Shown here piece by piece: positions 26,381 to 34,431 of a stretch of DNA of 64,000 nucleotides (the first letter of the stretch is position 1; every line of letters begins with the position of its first letter). Source of the stretch: Christensenella sp. UBA1385 (GTDB taxonomy: Bacteria; Bacillota; Clostridia; Christensenellales; Aristaeellaceae). The notes under the pieces were generated by a model, which saw only the letters and a program-made list of their open reading frames with translations, was not told where the DNA came from and ran no database searches. The stretch is taken from positions 1 through 64,000 of the forward strand of contig DBQV01000011.1 of assembly GCA_002305755.1 (NCBI GenBank), read 5' to 3'. Made by a program: the position numbers and the translations under genes.

Positions 26381-27936
26381 AAAAACTGATATCTTGTCTG
26401 CTGGCGGCCATGCTGCTGCTGTCCGCGCCGGGCGTGCTGGCGCAGGAGAGCATGACGCTGGATGAAAAGCTGACGCTGCAGCTGCAAAACGGCTCCGGCC
26501 TGACGGCGGAGGCCAACCTGACGGTTTCGGACGGCCTCGACCTGTCGGTGCTGGATGAGAAGACCAACGCGCTGCTCCAGGCGCTGCTGCCCGGAGCGCA
26601 GCTGGCGCTCAAAAGCATCAGCGGAGCCGGCACCGGCAACCGCGACAAGCAGGACACTACGCTGACCCTCAGCCGCGCCGGCACGCAGCTGGCGCAGCTG
26701 CGCCACATTTCGGACGGGGTGCTGGAATCCTTCACCTCTACCCTGCTGGGCGGCAAGACCTATACCTCTGCGCGCGGAGACGGCAGGCTTGCCGATCTGC
26801 TGCTGAGCCGCGATACCGCCTGGCCGGGCCTTGAGCGCGCGATCCTTGCCGTGAACCGGGCGGACCTGGAATGGCGCAAGCAGGCGGAAGCCCAGCTCAA
26901 GCCCATCAGCGACAAGCTGAGCCTCTGGCTGCAGGGCTACACCCGCGTGAGCACCGAACGGGACAGCGCGGGCCAGCTGGTGACGGTGAACACCATCACC
27001 ATCCCGATGAACGACGTGAAGGCCGAGATGAAGGTGCTGCTTGCCGACCTGTATGCCAACCGCACGCTGTCGGGGCTGCTGCGCGAGGTAATGACGGCGG
27101 CGGAGGCCGCCGCCTATCTGGAGCCCGGCATGCAGCAGGGCTTCAACGCGGCCATCGACCGCCTGCCCGCCACGGGCAGCGTGACCATCCTTCGCCGCTA
27201 TGATGCCGCGGGCCGCACATTGCTGGACGATATGAGCTTCCCCATGGGCGGCGTGCGCGGCATCTCCGCCATCCACTATAAGCTGGAGGGCCTGAGCGAC
27301 GGGCGCGACAGCACGCTCATCGAGGTGAGTATGCTGCCCAGGGCCTCGTCCGGCGGCTCCGGCAGCCGGTACAGCCTGAGCTTTGAAGGAGGCGCGGATG
27401 CGGATGCCTCGGCGGGCGAAAACGCCAGGGCCTATACCGGCACGCTGACCGTGCAGAAGGAGCCCGAGGGCAACGAGGGCTTTACCGTGCAGGCGGGTGA
27501 CGCTTCCGCGGCAAAGACCTACAATTTCAACCTTTTCCTGGACAGCGGCACGGAGCAGCAGGACGCGCAGACCCGCCGCTTCAGCCGGACGGAGGAATAC
27601 AGCCTGGTGATCAGGCCGCAGGGCATCGAGGGAGAGGGAGAGCAGTCCCTCCGCCTGAGCTTCACGCTGTCCTCCGGCGCGGATACACGCTCTGCCACCC
27701 AGTTTGACGGCACGCTCAGCTGGAAGGACGTGCAGAGCGACACCGGCATCGAGGTCAGCTTCACCGGCAGATCGGCCGCGCCCTGGATGATCCCCTCCGT
27801 GGACGCGGCGGCGGGCAGCATCCGCCTCGACCGCATGAGCGAGAGCGAACTGGCCGCGCAGAAGACCCAGCTGAACAGGGACCTGAACGCAGCCCTGACC
27901 ACTCTTGGGCTGGCCTTTATGGTCTCCGCCCAATAG
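26377..27936 (+). CDS. Secreted orphan protein 2
   Basis: A 519-residue exported protein: signal peptide MKKLISCLLAAMLLLSAPG, cleavage after VLA. The family is not recognised. It has no cysteine in the mature part. A segment near residue 205 (I-T-I-P-M-N-D-V-K-A-E-M-K-V-L-L-A-D-L) and the C-terminal M-S-E-S-E-L helix have counterparts in orphan 3, which makes the two likely paralogues. Strong AAAGGAGG ribosome site inside the end of orphan 1. A large GC hairpin follows the stop. Confidence 0.7.
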   Translation: MKKLISCLLAAMLLLSAPGVLAQESMTLDEKLTLQLQNGSGLTAEANLTVSDGLDLSVLDEKTNALLQALLPGAQLALKSISGAGTGNRDKQDTTLTLSRAGTQLAQLRHISDGVLESFTSTLLGGKTYTSARGDGRLADLLLSRDTAWPGLERAILAVNRADLEWRKQAEAQLKPISDKLSLWLQGYTRVSTERDSAGQLVTVNTITIPMNDVKAEMKVLLADLYANRTLSGLLREVMTAAEAAAYLEPGMQQGFNAAIDRLPATGSVTILRRYDAAGRTLLDDMSFPMGGVRGISAIHYKLEGLSDGRDSTLIEVSMLPRASSGGSGSRYSLSFEGGADADASAGENARAYTGTLTVQKEPEGNEGFTVQAGDASAAKTYNFNLFLDSGTEQQDAQTRRFSRTEEYSLVIRPQGIEGEGEQSLRLSFTLSSGADTRSATQFDGTLSWKDVQSDTGIEVSFTGRSAAPWMIPSVDAAAGSIRLDRMSESELAAQKTQLNRDLNAALTTLGLAFMVSAQ

Positions 27937-27959
27937 CGCGGGTCCAAGCTCTGAGCGCG

Positions 27960-27993
27960 CGGCGGCGCCGGGTCCTGAAGCCCGGCGCCGCCG
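27960..27993 (+). terminator. GC-rich hairpin after orphan 2
   Basis: A 13-base-pair perfect stem (CGGCGGCGCCGGG with its complement) has an 8-base loop. There is no T run, so termination may be partial or factor-dependent. Confidence 0.55.
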
Positions 27994-28061
27994 CTATCTC
28001 ACCCGTTTCCCTTTCGTGAGCCTCTGTCCCTCGCCGCCTGAAGGTTGTTCACCAACATAAA

Positions 28062-28090
28062 TTGTTTTACTCCAAAAAGTGTGATATGAT
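28062..28090 (+). promoter_or_regulatory. Promoter of orphan 3
   Basis: TTGTTT (28062-28067), a 17-base spacer and TATGAT (28085-28090) with a TGA extended -10. It lies in an AT-rich island before the start codon. Confidence 0.65.
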
Positions 28091-28147
28091 AACAGCGGAT
28101 GTGAAAAAAAGCACCAACATCCTGTATAATGATGAGGAGGTATAAAA

Positions 28148-29623
28148 ATGATCCACCCCCTGAAGCGCCTGTGCGCCGCCGCTCTGGCCGTCCTTCTGCT
28201 GCTGGGCCTCACCGGGCCGAGCGCCGAGGCTTCTCTGGATAGGTCACTGGCCTTATATGAGCGCGGCGTCAACGTCAAGACGGAAACCACCATTGAAGTG
28301 AACGCGCAGACCATCAAGGGCCTGCTGGCCCTCACGGGCATGAGCGACAGCACGGACGAGATGCAGACAAAGCTGATCGATACCGTACTGAGCATCCTTG
28401 GTAAGCTGAAGTTTACCGCGGTGGGAAGCCAGCAGGAAGGCTCTTTGAGCATCGGCACCGACAAGGGCGAGCTGATGAACGCCTATGTATCGCTCAAGCC
28501 GGGAGATGCCTTCATGACCAGTTCCCTGCTGCCGGGCATCGAGCTGCGGCTGCCCGAGGGGATGACGGCCCAGATGGTCAAGCCCGAGCAGCTGAAGGAA
28601 GTCGTTGCCGGCCTGCCCGCCTACATGGAGGCCGTGGGCAGCTATATGAACAGCGAAGTGATGCCCTCTGCCAAGGTGGAGGAGGGCAGCTTTGAGATCG
28701 AGGGCTCAGGCCTCTACGATCAGAAGATCACGGTCGAGCTGACGGCGCACCGTATGGCCGGCATCTTCAACGCGCTGCTGGGCGTGTTCAGGCAGGATGC
28801 CGCCATGCAGGGGCTGCTGGAAGACGCTCTGAAGTCCGCCGGCGCCGCCGCGGAAGTGACGGAAGAGGAGGCCAAGGCGCCGACCGTGGCCGATCTGATC
28901 CAGAAGGCGGAGGACGACATCGCGGAGATGCTGAAGGAAGAAGACAAGGTGCTGGAGCAGGTCACGGTGTACCTGTCCGGTGAGACGGCCGCCATGCACG
29001 CCGAATTCGAGCTGCAGGAAGACGCGGCCGCCATGGCGCTGGCGGAGATCGACTTGCTGCCCGCCGAGGACGGCGATACCTTCCGCGCCAAGTTGTGGCT
29101 CATCATGGAAAACGGCAGCGGTGAGGCGGAACAGGCGGTTGACTGGACGGCCTTCAAACAGGGCGTGCTGGACGGCTCGCAGACCGGCGGCGGCCTGGTC
29201 GGCCTGGAGGTAAAGCAGTCCGCCGACAAGGCGGCCGGCCTTAACAGGGCGGATATTGCCTTCGATCTGCGCGTGATGGGTATGCAGCTGGGCCTCGCGG
29301 TCAACAGCGAGGAGACCGCCGAGGGCGAGTACAGCGGCAAGAGCAAGGCCGTGCTGAGCGTGATGGGCATGCCTCTGATGACTGTGAACAGCGCCGCGTA
29401 TGAAACGGAGGAGGCGATCCCCGCGCCCTCGCGCGAGGGCCTTAAGCAGGTGCAGTTATCCGAGAACATGAGTGAGGAAGAGAACCAGCTCCTGATGGAG
29501 GCCGCCAATCAAACGGGCGCCGAGCTGACGGAAAAGCTGAACACCGCGCTGCCCGAGGAAGCGCCCGTGCTGATGAGCCTGATCGAGAGCATGAGCCAGC
29601 CCGGCGAGCCGCAGCAGAACTGA
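28148..29623 (+). CDS. Secreted orphan protein 3
   Basis: A 491-residue exported protein with signal peptide (basic start, A-L-A-V-L-L-L-L-G-L core, likely cleavage after AEA). The family is not recognised. The mature part is acidic, with a coiled or helical stretch near residues 240-280 rich in Glu and Lys. Two regions align by eye with orphan 2: K-I-T-V-E-L-T-A-H-R-M-A-G-I-F-N-A-L-L near residue 198, and the C-terminal M-S-E-E-E-N helix. It has its own promoter, a GAGGAGGT ribosome site and a terminator, separating it from orphans 1 and 2 in expression. Confidence 0.7.
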   Translation: MIHPLKRLCAAALAVLLLLGLTGPSAEASLDRSLALYERGVNVKTETTIEVNAQTIKGLLALTGMSDSTDEMQTKLIDTVLSILGKLKFTAVGSQQEGSLSIGTDKGELMNAYVSLKPGDAFMTSSLLPGIELRLPEGMTAQMVKPEQLKEVVAGLPAYMEAVGSYMNSEVMPSAKVEEGSFEIEGSGLYDQKITVELTAHRMAGIFNALLGVFRQDAAMQGLLEDALKSAGAAAEVTEEEAKAPTVADLIQKAEDDIAEMLKEEDKVLEQVTVYLSGETAAMHAEFELQEDAAAMALAEIDLLPAEDGDTFRAKLWLIMENGSGEAEQAVDWTAFKQGVLDGSQTGGGLVGLEVKQSADKAAGLNRADIAFDLRVMGMQLGLAVNSEETAEGEYSGKSKAVLSVMGMPLMTVNSAAYETEEAIPAPSREGLKQVQLSENMSEEENQLLMEAANQTGAELTEKLNTALPEEAPVLMSLIESMSQPGEPQQN

Positions 29624-29673
29624 GCCGCCGCCGAGGAAATGTTGATTTAATTAGCACAATATAAAGCATATGG

Positions 29674-29706
29674 AGCGCCGTCCCTGACGTGGGGGCGGCG
29701 CTTTTT
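29674..29706 (+). terminator. Terminator after orphan 3
   Basis: AGCGCCGTCCC pairs with GGGGCGGCGCT (one G-T wobble) around a 7-base loop and is followed by TTTTT. Confidence 0.85.
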
Positions 29707-29720
29707 ACATAACTCTTACA
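29704..29720 (+). promoter_or_regulatory. Candidate PhoP/PhoB box (direct repeat)
   Basis: TTTACA at 29704 and CTTACA at 29715 start exactly 11 bases apart, the periodicity of phosphate-regulator direct repeats (TTxACA type in Bacillus). A third, poorer copy (TTTACG) lies at 29738. They sit about 75-90 bases upstream of pstS, whose operon encodes a phosphate-type response regulator. A CATGAT (29753-29758) downstream could be the -10. Overlap with the preceding terminator's T run leaves room for chance. Confidence 0.4.
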
Positions 29721-29795
29721 GAGGGCTGTTTTTTGTTTTTACGCCGTTTTGGCATGATGAGGCCGTAGTAAAGAAGAAACCGGAGGAAGAAAGAA

Positions 29796-30638
29796 ATGAA
29801 AAAGATACTTGCAGCCCTCATCGCGGCGATGTTGCTGAGCGCGACCGCGCTGGCAGCGCCCTCGGGCGAGATCACCCTGATTTCCCGCGAGGACGGCAGC
29901 GGCACCCGCGGCGCCTTCATCGAGCTGTTCGGCGTGGAAGTGAAGGGTGAGGACGGCAGCAAAAAGGATATGACCAGCAAGGAAGCCATCATTGCCAACA
30001 AGACCGATGTGGTGCTGGTGAACGTGGCGGGCGATGAGGCCGCGATCGGCTATGTGTCCATGGGTTCCCTGAACGAGACCGTGAAGGCCCTGGCCATCGA
30101 CGGCGTGGCCGCCACCACCGAGAACGTCAAGAACAAGACCTATCCCATCGCCCGCCCCTTCAACATCGCCTACAAGGGCGAGTTGAGCGCCGTGGCACAG
30201 GATTTTGTGAACTTCATACTTTCCAAGGAAGGTCAGGAAGTCGTAGCGGCCAGCTACATCGCGGTGGATGACGCGGCGGCCCCTTACGCAGGCGTTGCCC
30301 CCGAAGGCAAGGTCACCGTTGCCGGCTCCTCTTCCGTTACCCCCATCATGGAAAAGTTGGCTGAAGCCTATAAGGCTGTCAATCCCGGCGCAGCCATCGA
30401 AATCCAGCTGAGCGACTCCACCGCCGGCATGAACGCCGCCATCGAAGGCACCGCCGACATCGGCATGGCCAGCCGCGCGCTGAAGGACAGCGAGAGCGAA
30501 AAGCTTGAGAGCCTGGCCATCGCGCTGGACGGCATCGCGGTGATCGTAAACCGCGCAAATGAGCTGGAGAGCCTTGAAAAGGATACCGTGCGCGCCATCT
30601 TTACCGGCGAGATCACGGACTGGAGCGAGGCCAAGTAA
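29796..30638 (+). CDS. pstS: Circularly permuted phosphate-binding protein
   Basis: Binds extracellular phosphate and hands it to PstCA. The 280-residue protein has a signal peptide cleaved near ALA-AP and no lipobox. The domain order is inverted relative to ordinary PstS. The mature protein opens with the segment that normally follows the first half (REDGSGTRGAF at residues 31-41, then A-I-G-Y-V-S-M-G-S-L). It runs through the usual C-terminal helix (Q-D-F-V-N-F-I-L-S). It then begins what is normally the N-terminus (VTVAGSSSVTPIMEKL from residue 173; S-D-S-T-A-G-M; DIGMASR), and stops at G-E-I-T-D-W-S-E-A-K, where ordinary PstS would continue into its REDGSGT segment. Both phosphate-contacting loops are present. 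Its stop overlaps the pstC start, which confirms the assignment. Confidence 0.9.
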   Translation: MKKILAALIAAMLLSATALAAPSGEITLISREDGSGTRGAFIELFGVEVKGEDGSKKDMTSKEAIIANKTDVVLVNVAGDEAAIGYVSMGSLNETVKALAIDGVAATTENVKNKTYPIARPFNIAYKGELSAVAQDFVNFILSKEGQEVVAASYIAVDDAAAPYAGVAPEGKVTVAGSSSVTPIMEKLAEAYKAVNPGAAIEIQLSDSTAGMNAAIEGTADIGMASRALKDSESEKLESLAIALDGIAVIVNRANELESLEKDTVRAIFTGEITDWSEAK

Positions 30639-31495
30639 TGCGAAAACGCCGCCTGGAATCCATGATGAAAGTGGTTTTCCTGGTGTCAGCGCTCACCGGC
30701 ATCCTGTCGGTGGCGCTGATTTGCGTATTCCTTTTCGCAAACGGAATACCCGCCATCGGGAAAATCGGCCTGTTTGAATTTCTGCTGGGCAGGGAGTGGT
30801 CGCCCAATGACGTGCCGCCCGCCTATGGCATATTGCCCATGATCGTGGGCAGCATCTATGTGACGGCTGGCGCCATCGTGATCGGCGTGCCCATCGGCAT
30901 CCTGACCGCCGTGTTCATGGCGCGGGTCTGCCCCAAGCCCCTCTACCGCGTGCTGAAGCCGGCGGTCGACCTGCTGGCGGGCATCCCGTCGGTGGTCTAC
31001 GGCTTTTTCGGCATGGTGACCATCGTACCCCTGGTCAAAGAGCTGTTCGGCGGGCGGGGACACAGTATGCTGGCCGCCAGCATCCTGCTGGGGCTGATGA
31101 TACTGCCCACGGTGATCGGCATCACCGAAAGCGCGCTGCGCGCCGTGCCGCAGGAGCTGTATGACGGCGCGGTGGCGCTGGGCGCCACGCATGAGCGCGC
31201 GGTGTTTTCCGTGCTGCTGCCCGCCGCCCGCTCAGGCGTGATGGCGGCGGTGGTGCTGGGTATCGGCCGCGCCATCGGCGAAACAATGGCGGTGATCATG
31301 GTGGCCGGCAACCAGCCGCGCATGCCCGCGGGTATCCTCAAGGGGCTGCGCACCATGACGGCGGGCATCGTGATCGAGATGGGCTACGCGGCAGATCTGC
31401 ACCGGGAGGCCCTGATCGCCACCGGCGTGGTGCTGTTCGTGTTCATCCTGATCATCAACCTGTCCTTCTCGGCGCTCAACAGGGAAAGGGGATAG
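30638..31495 (+). CDS. pstC: Phosphate ABC transporter permease PstC
   Basis: One of the two membrane subunits of the high-affinity phosphate importer. The 285-residue protein has six membrane segments and the PstC pattern: an N-terminal G-I-P-A-I-G-K-I-G-L-F-E-F-L-L-G-R-E-W stretch, P-P-A-Y-G-I-L-P-M-I-V-G-S, and the ATPase-coupling loop ALGATHERAVFSVLLPAA. G-R-A-I-G-E-T-M-A-V follows. The ATG overlaps the pstS stop (TAATG), so translation is coupled. Confidence 0.95.
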   Translation: MRKRRLESMMKVVFLVSALTGILSVALICVFLFANGIPAIGKIGLFEFLLGREWSPNDVPPAYGILPMIVGSIYVTAGAIVIGVPIGILTAVFMARVCPKPLYRVLKPAVDLLAGIPSVVYGFFGMVTIVPLVKELFGGRGHSMLAASILLGLMILPTVIGITESALRAVPQELYDGAVALGATHERAVFSVLLPAARSGVMAAVVLGIGRAIGETMAVIMVAGNQPRMPAGILKGLRTMTAGIVIEMGYAADLHREALIATGVVLFVFILIINLSFSALNRERG

Positions 31496-31496
31496 C

Positions 31497-32318
31497 ATGA
31501 AGGCAAAAACAAGCTCTCTGATCCTGAAGGCCGCCACCTGGGGCGCGGCCGGCATGACCTTTGCGGCGCTGCTCTTTCTGCTGGGCTACATCCTTGCGAT
31601 GGGCATTCCTCACCTGAAGCCCTCGCTGTTTGAGGCAAGCTACAACAGCGTCAACGTATCGCTGCTGCCGGCGCTGGTGGACACGGTGATCGTGGTGGCG
31701 CTGTCGCTTTTGATCGCCGTGCCGCTGGGGCTGTTCACCGCCATCTATCTGGTGGAGTATGCGCGCCGCGGCAGCCGCCTGGTGCGCGTGGTGCGCATGG
31801 GCGCGGAGACGCTCTCGGGCATTCCCTCCATCGTGTACGGGCTGTTCGGGCTGTTGTTTTTCGTGACGCGCCTGGGCTGGGGCTTCTCCGTGATGGCTGG
31901 CACCTTTACGCTGGCCATCATGATACTGCCCCTCATCATGCGCACCAGCGAGGAGAGCCTGAAGGCCGTTCCGGACAGCTACCGCGAGGGCTCCTTCGGC
32001 CTGGGCGCGGGCAGGCTGCGCACGGTGTTCCGCATCGTGCTGCCGGCGGCGGGGCCGGGAATACTGGCGGGCGTCATCCTTGCCGTCGGACGCATCGTGG
32101 GCGAGACGGCGGCGCTGATCTACACGCTGGGCACGGTGGCCCAGGTGCCGCCCACGCTGTTTGATTCCGGCCGCACGCTGGCCATTCACATGTATGCCCT
32201 GTCCAGCGAGGGCCTGCATACGGGGGAGGCCTACGCCACCTCGGTGGTGCTGCTGGCGGTGGTGATCGGCATCAACGCCCTCTCCCGCGCGCTGGCAAGG
32301 CGCATAACCAATGCCTGA
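31497..32318 (+). CDS. pstA: Phosphate ABC transporter permease PstA
   Basis: The partner permease of PstC. The 273-residue protein has six membrane segments, V-P-L-G-L-F-T-A-I-Y-L-V-E-Y-A, S-G-I-P-S-I-V-Y-G-L-F-G, the coupling loop near GLGAGRLRTVFRIVLPAA, and G-R-I-V-G-E-T-A-A-L-I-Y-T. It starts one base after the pstC stop, with the AGGGAAAGGGG ribosome site inside pstC. Confidence 0.95.
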   Translation: MKAKTSSLILKAATWGAAGMTFAALLFLLGYILAMGIPHLKPSLFEASYNSVNVSLLPALVDTVIVVALSLLIAVPLGLFTAIYLVEYARRGSRLVRVVRMGAETLSGIPSIVYGLFGLLFFVTRLGWGFSVMAGTFTLAIMILPLIMRTSEESLKAVPDSYREGSFGLGAGRLRTVFRIVLPAAGPGILAGVILAVGRIVGETAALIYTLGTVAQVPPTLFDSGRTLAIHMYALSSEGLHTGEAYATSVVLLAVVIGINALSRALARRITNA

Positions 32319-32331
32319 TCAAAATTAAAGA

Positions 32332-33090
32332 GTGAGTATGATGGAAAAAATATCATTGCGCGATGTCAACCTGTGGTACGGAGACTTTCAGGCCCTCAAA
32401 AACATCACCATGGACATGGAGGAAAACAGGATCACGGCCTTCATCGGTCCTTCGGGCTGCGGCAAATCCACGCTGCTCAAGTGCCTGAACCGCATGAACG
32501 ATCTGGTGGAGGGATGCAGGGTAAGCGGCCAGCTGCTGCTGGACGGGCGCGACATCTACCGGCAGGAGGATGTGAACGCGCTGCGCAAGCGCGTGGGCAT
32601 GGTCTTCCAGAAGCCCAACCCTTTTCCCATGTCGGTGTTTGACAACATCGCCTACGGGCCCCGCACGCACGGCATCAAGAGTCGCTCCCGGCTGGATGAG
32701 ATCGTGGAAAAGGCCCTGCGCGACGCCGCGATCTGGGACGAGGTGAAGGACAGACTGAAAAAAAGCGCCCTCTCTCTCTCGGGCGGCCAGCAGCAGAGGC
32801 TGTGCATTGCCCGAGCGCTGGCCGTGGAGCCCGAGGTACTGCTGATGGACGAGCCTACCAGCGCGCTCGACCCGATCTCCACCGCAAAAATCGAGGAACT
32901 GGTCACGGAACTCAAAAAGAAGTATACTGTAATCATCGTCACGCACAATATGCAGCAGGCGACCCGCATATCGGACAGCACGGCGTTTTTTCTGCTGGGC
33001 GAGCTGATTGAGTACGGAGATACGGAGCAGGTTTTCTCCATGCCGCGCGACCAGAGATGCGAGGATTATATCACCGGGAGGTTTGGTTAA
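32332..33090 (+). CDS. pstB: Phosphate ABC transporter ATP-binding protein PstB
   Basis: ATPase that drives phosphate import. Walker [10 protein letters not shown], the PstB-typical N-R-M-N-D-L-V segment, Q-loop [12 protein letters not shown] signature [15 protein letters not shown], Walker [13 protein letters not shown] and the switch histidine in VTHNMQQA are all present. The length is normal. The start is uncertain: GTG at 32332, ATG at 32338 and ATG at 32341 are in frame, and the ribosome site (AAAGAGTGAG) is weak for all. The stop overlaps the phoU start. Confidence 0.95.
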   Translation: MSMMEKISLRDVNLWYGDFQALKNITMDMEENRITAFIGPSGCGKSTLLKCLNRMNDLVEGCRVSGQLLLDGRDIYRQEDVNALRKRVGMVFQKPNPFPMSVFDNIAYGPRTHGIKSRSRLDEIVEKALRDAAIWDEVKDRLKKSALSLSGGQQQRLCIARALAVEPEVLLMDEPTSALDPISTAKIEELVTELKKKYTVIIVTHNMQQATRISDSTAFFLLGELIEYGDTEQVFSMPRDQRCEDYITGRFG

Positions 33091-33752
33091 TGATACGCAG
33101 CAAGTTTGATCACCAGTTGCAGGTGCTCAACAACGAACTGATCGAGATGGGGGCCCTGATCGAGGCCGCCATCGCTTCTTCCGTGAAGGCGCTGAAGGAG
33201 CAGGATGTGGAGCTGGCCCGGCACATCGTGGAGGAGGATGCCGTCATCAACCGCAAGGAGCGTGACATCGAGACCATGTGCCTGCGCCTGCTGCTGCAGC
33301 AGCAGCCCGTAGCGCGCGACCTTCGGCTGATCTCCGCGGCCCTCAAGATGATCACCGACATGGAGCGTATCGGCGATCAGGCGGCGGACATCGCGGAGAT
33401 CTCCATCTTTCTGGCCGACAAGCCCCACGTCAAGGAGCTGAAGGACATCCCCAAGATGGGCGAGACGACCGCCAAGATGGTCACGCAGTCCATCGACGCC
33501 TTTGTGGAGAAGAACCTTGACCTGGCGCTGGCCGTGATCGCCTATGACGACGTGGTGGACGACCTGTTCACCCAGATCAAGCTGGAGCTGATCGACCTCA
33601 TCCGCGAAGACAAGAACGCGGCGCAGGCAGCGATCGACCTGATGATGATCACCAAGTATCTGGAGCGCATCGGCGACCACGCGGTGAACGTGGCTGAGTG
33701 GGTGGTCTTTTCGATCACGGGCCAGCACGCCAAGGAAAAGGTGGGCGACTGA
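33090..33752 (+). CDS. phoU: Phosphate transport regulator PhoU
   Basis: A 220-residue all-helical protein of two PhoU domains. Each carries the metal-binding E/D-x-x-x-D pattern around D-M-E-R-I-G-D-Q-A-A-D (first) and Y-L-E-R-I-G-D-H-A-V-N (second). PhoU couples Pst transport to the PhoR-type kinase and keeps the regulon off when phosphate is plentiful. The start ([10 protein letters not shown]) was chosen for its GGGAGG site and the TAATG overlap with pstB. Confidence 0.94.
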   Translation: MIRSKFDHQLQVLNNELIEMGALIEAAIASSVKALKEQDVELARHIVEEDAVINRKERDIETMCLRLLLQQQPVARDLRLISAALKMITDMERIGDQAADIAEISIFLADKPHVKELKDIPKMGETTAKMVTQSIDAFVEKNLDLALAVIAYDDVVDDLFTQIKLELIDLIREDKNAAQAAIDLMMITKYLERIGDHAVNVAEWVVFSITGQHAKEKVGD

Positions 33753-34429
33753 TGCCGCTGATCTACATCGTGGAAGACGACGAGGACATCAGAGAGCTGA
33801 TCGTCTACGCGCTCAGCGGCGCGGGCTTTGAGTGCGCCGGCTTTGAAGAGGCCGGCGCCTTTCGGAGCGCGCTGGAGGAGCGCAGGCCCGATCTCGCCCT
33901 GCTGGACATCATGCTGCCGGGTGAGGATGGTCTGAGCCTGCTCAAGAGGCTGCGCGCCGACTCGCGCCATTCGTCTCTGCCGGTCATCATGCTGACGGCC
34001 AAGGGCAGCGAAGCGGACAAGGTGAGGGGCCTCAACCTGGGCGCGGACGACTATATCAGCAAGCCCTTTGGCGTGACGGAGCTGACCGCCCGCATCCATG
34101 CCGTGTTGCGCCGCGCGGGCGAAGGGCAGCGTGAGGAGGAGACGATCAGCTTCCGCGATCTGCTGCTCAATGCCGACCGGCGTGAGGTGAAGGTGGGCGG
34201 CGAGAGCGTGCAGCTGACATACCGGGAGTTTGAGCTGCTGCAGTACCTGATGCGCAACAGCGGCATTGTGCTCAGCCGCAACAGGCTGATGGACGCCGTC
34301 TGGGGCTATGACTACGCGGGCGAGAGCCGCACGGTGGACATGCATATCAAATCGCTGCGCCAGAAGCTGGGGGCGGCGGGCGACTATATCAAAACGGTAC
34401 GGAACGTCGGCTATAAAATCGGGGACTGA
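33752..34429 (+). CDS. Phosphate-type response regulator (OmpR/PhoB family)
   Basis: A 225-residue DNA-binding response regulator. The receiver has acidic residues D9/D10, phospho-acceptor Asp52 in LLDIMLPGEDG, Thr82 and Lys104 (ISKPFG). The winged-helix output domain follows, with L-T-Y-R-E-F-E-L-L near residue 152 and the wing R-T-V-D-M-H-I-K-S-L-R-Q-K-L. Its place in the pst operon, coupled to phoU by TGATG, marks it as the PhoB/PhoP of this organism, likely acting on the repeats upstream of pstS. An earlier ATG with an implausible leader was rejected. Confidence 0.92.
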   Translation: MPLIYIVEDDEDIRELIVYALSGAGFECAGFEEAGAFRSALEERRPDLALLDIMLPGEDGLSLLKRLRADSRHSSLPVIMLTAKGSEADKVRGLNLGADDYISKPFGVTELTARIHAVLRRAGEGQREEETISFRDLLLNADRREVKVGGESVQLTYREFELLQYLMRNSGIVLSRNRLMDAVWGYDYAGESRTVDMHIKSLRQKLGAAGDYIKTVRNVGYKIGD

Positions 34430-34431
34430 GC

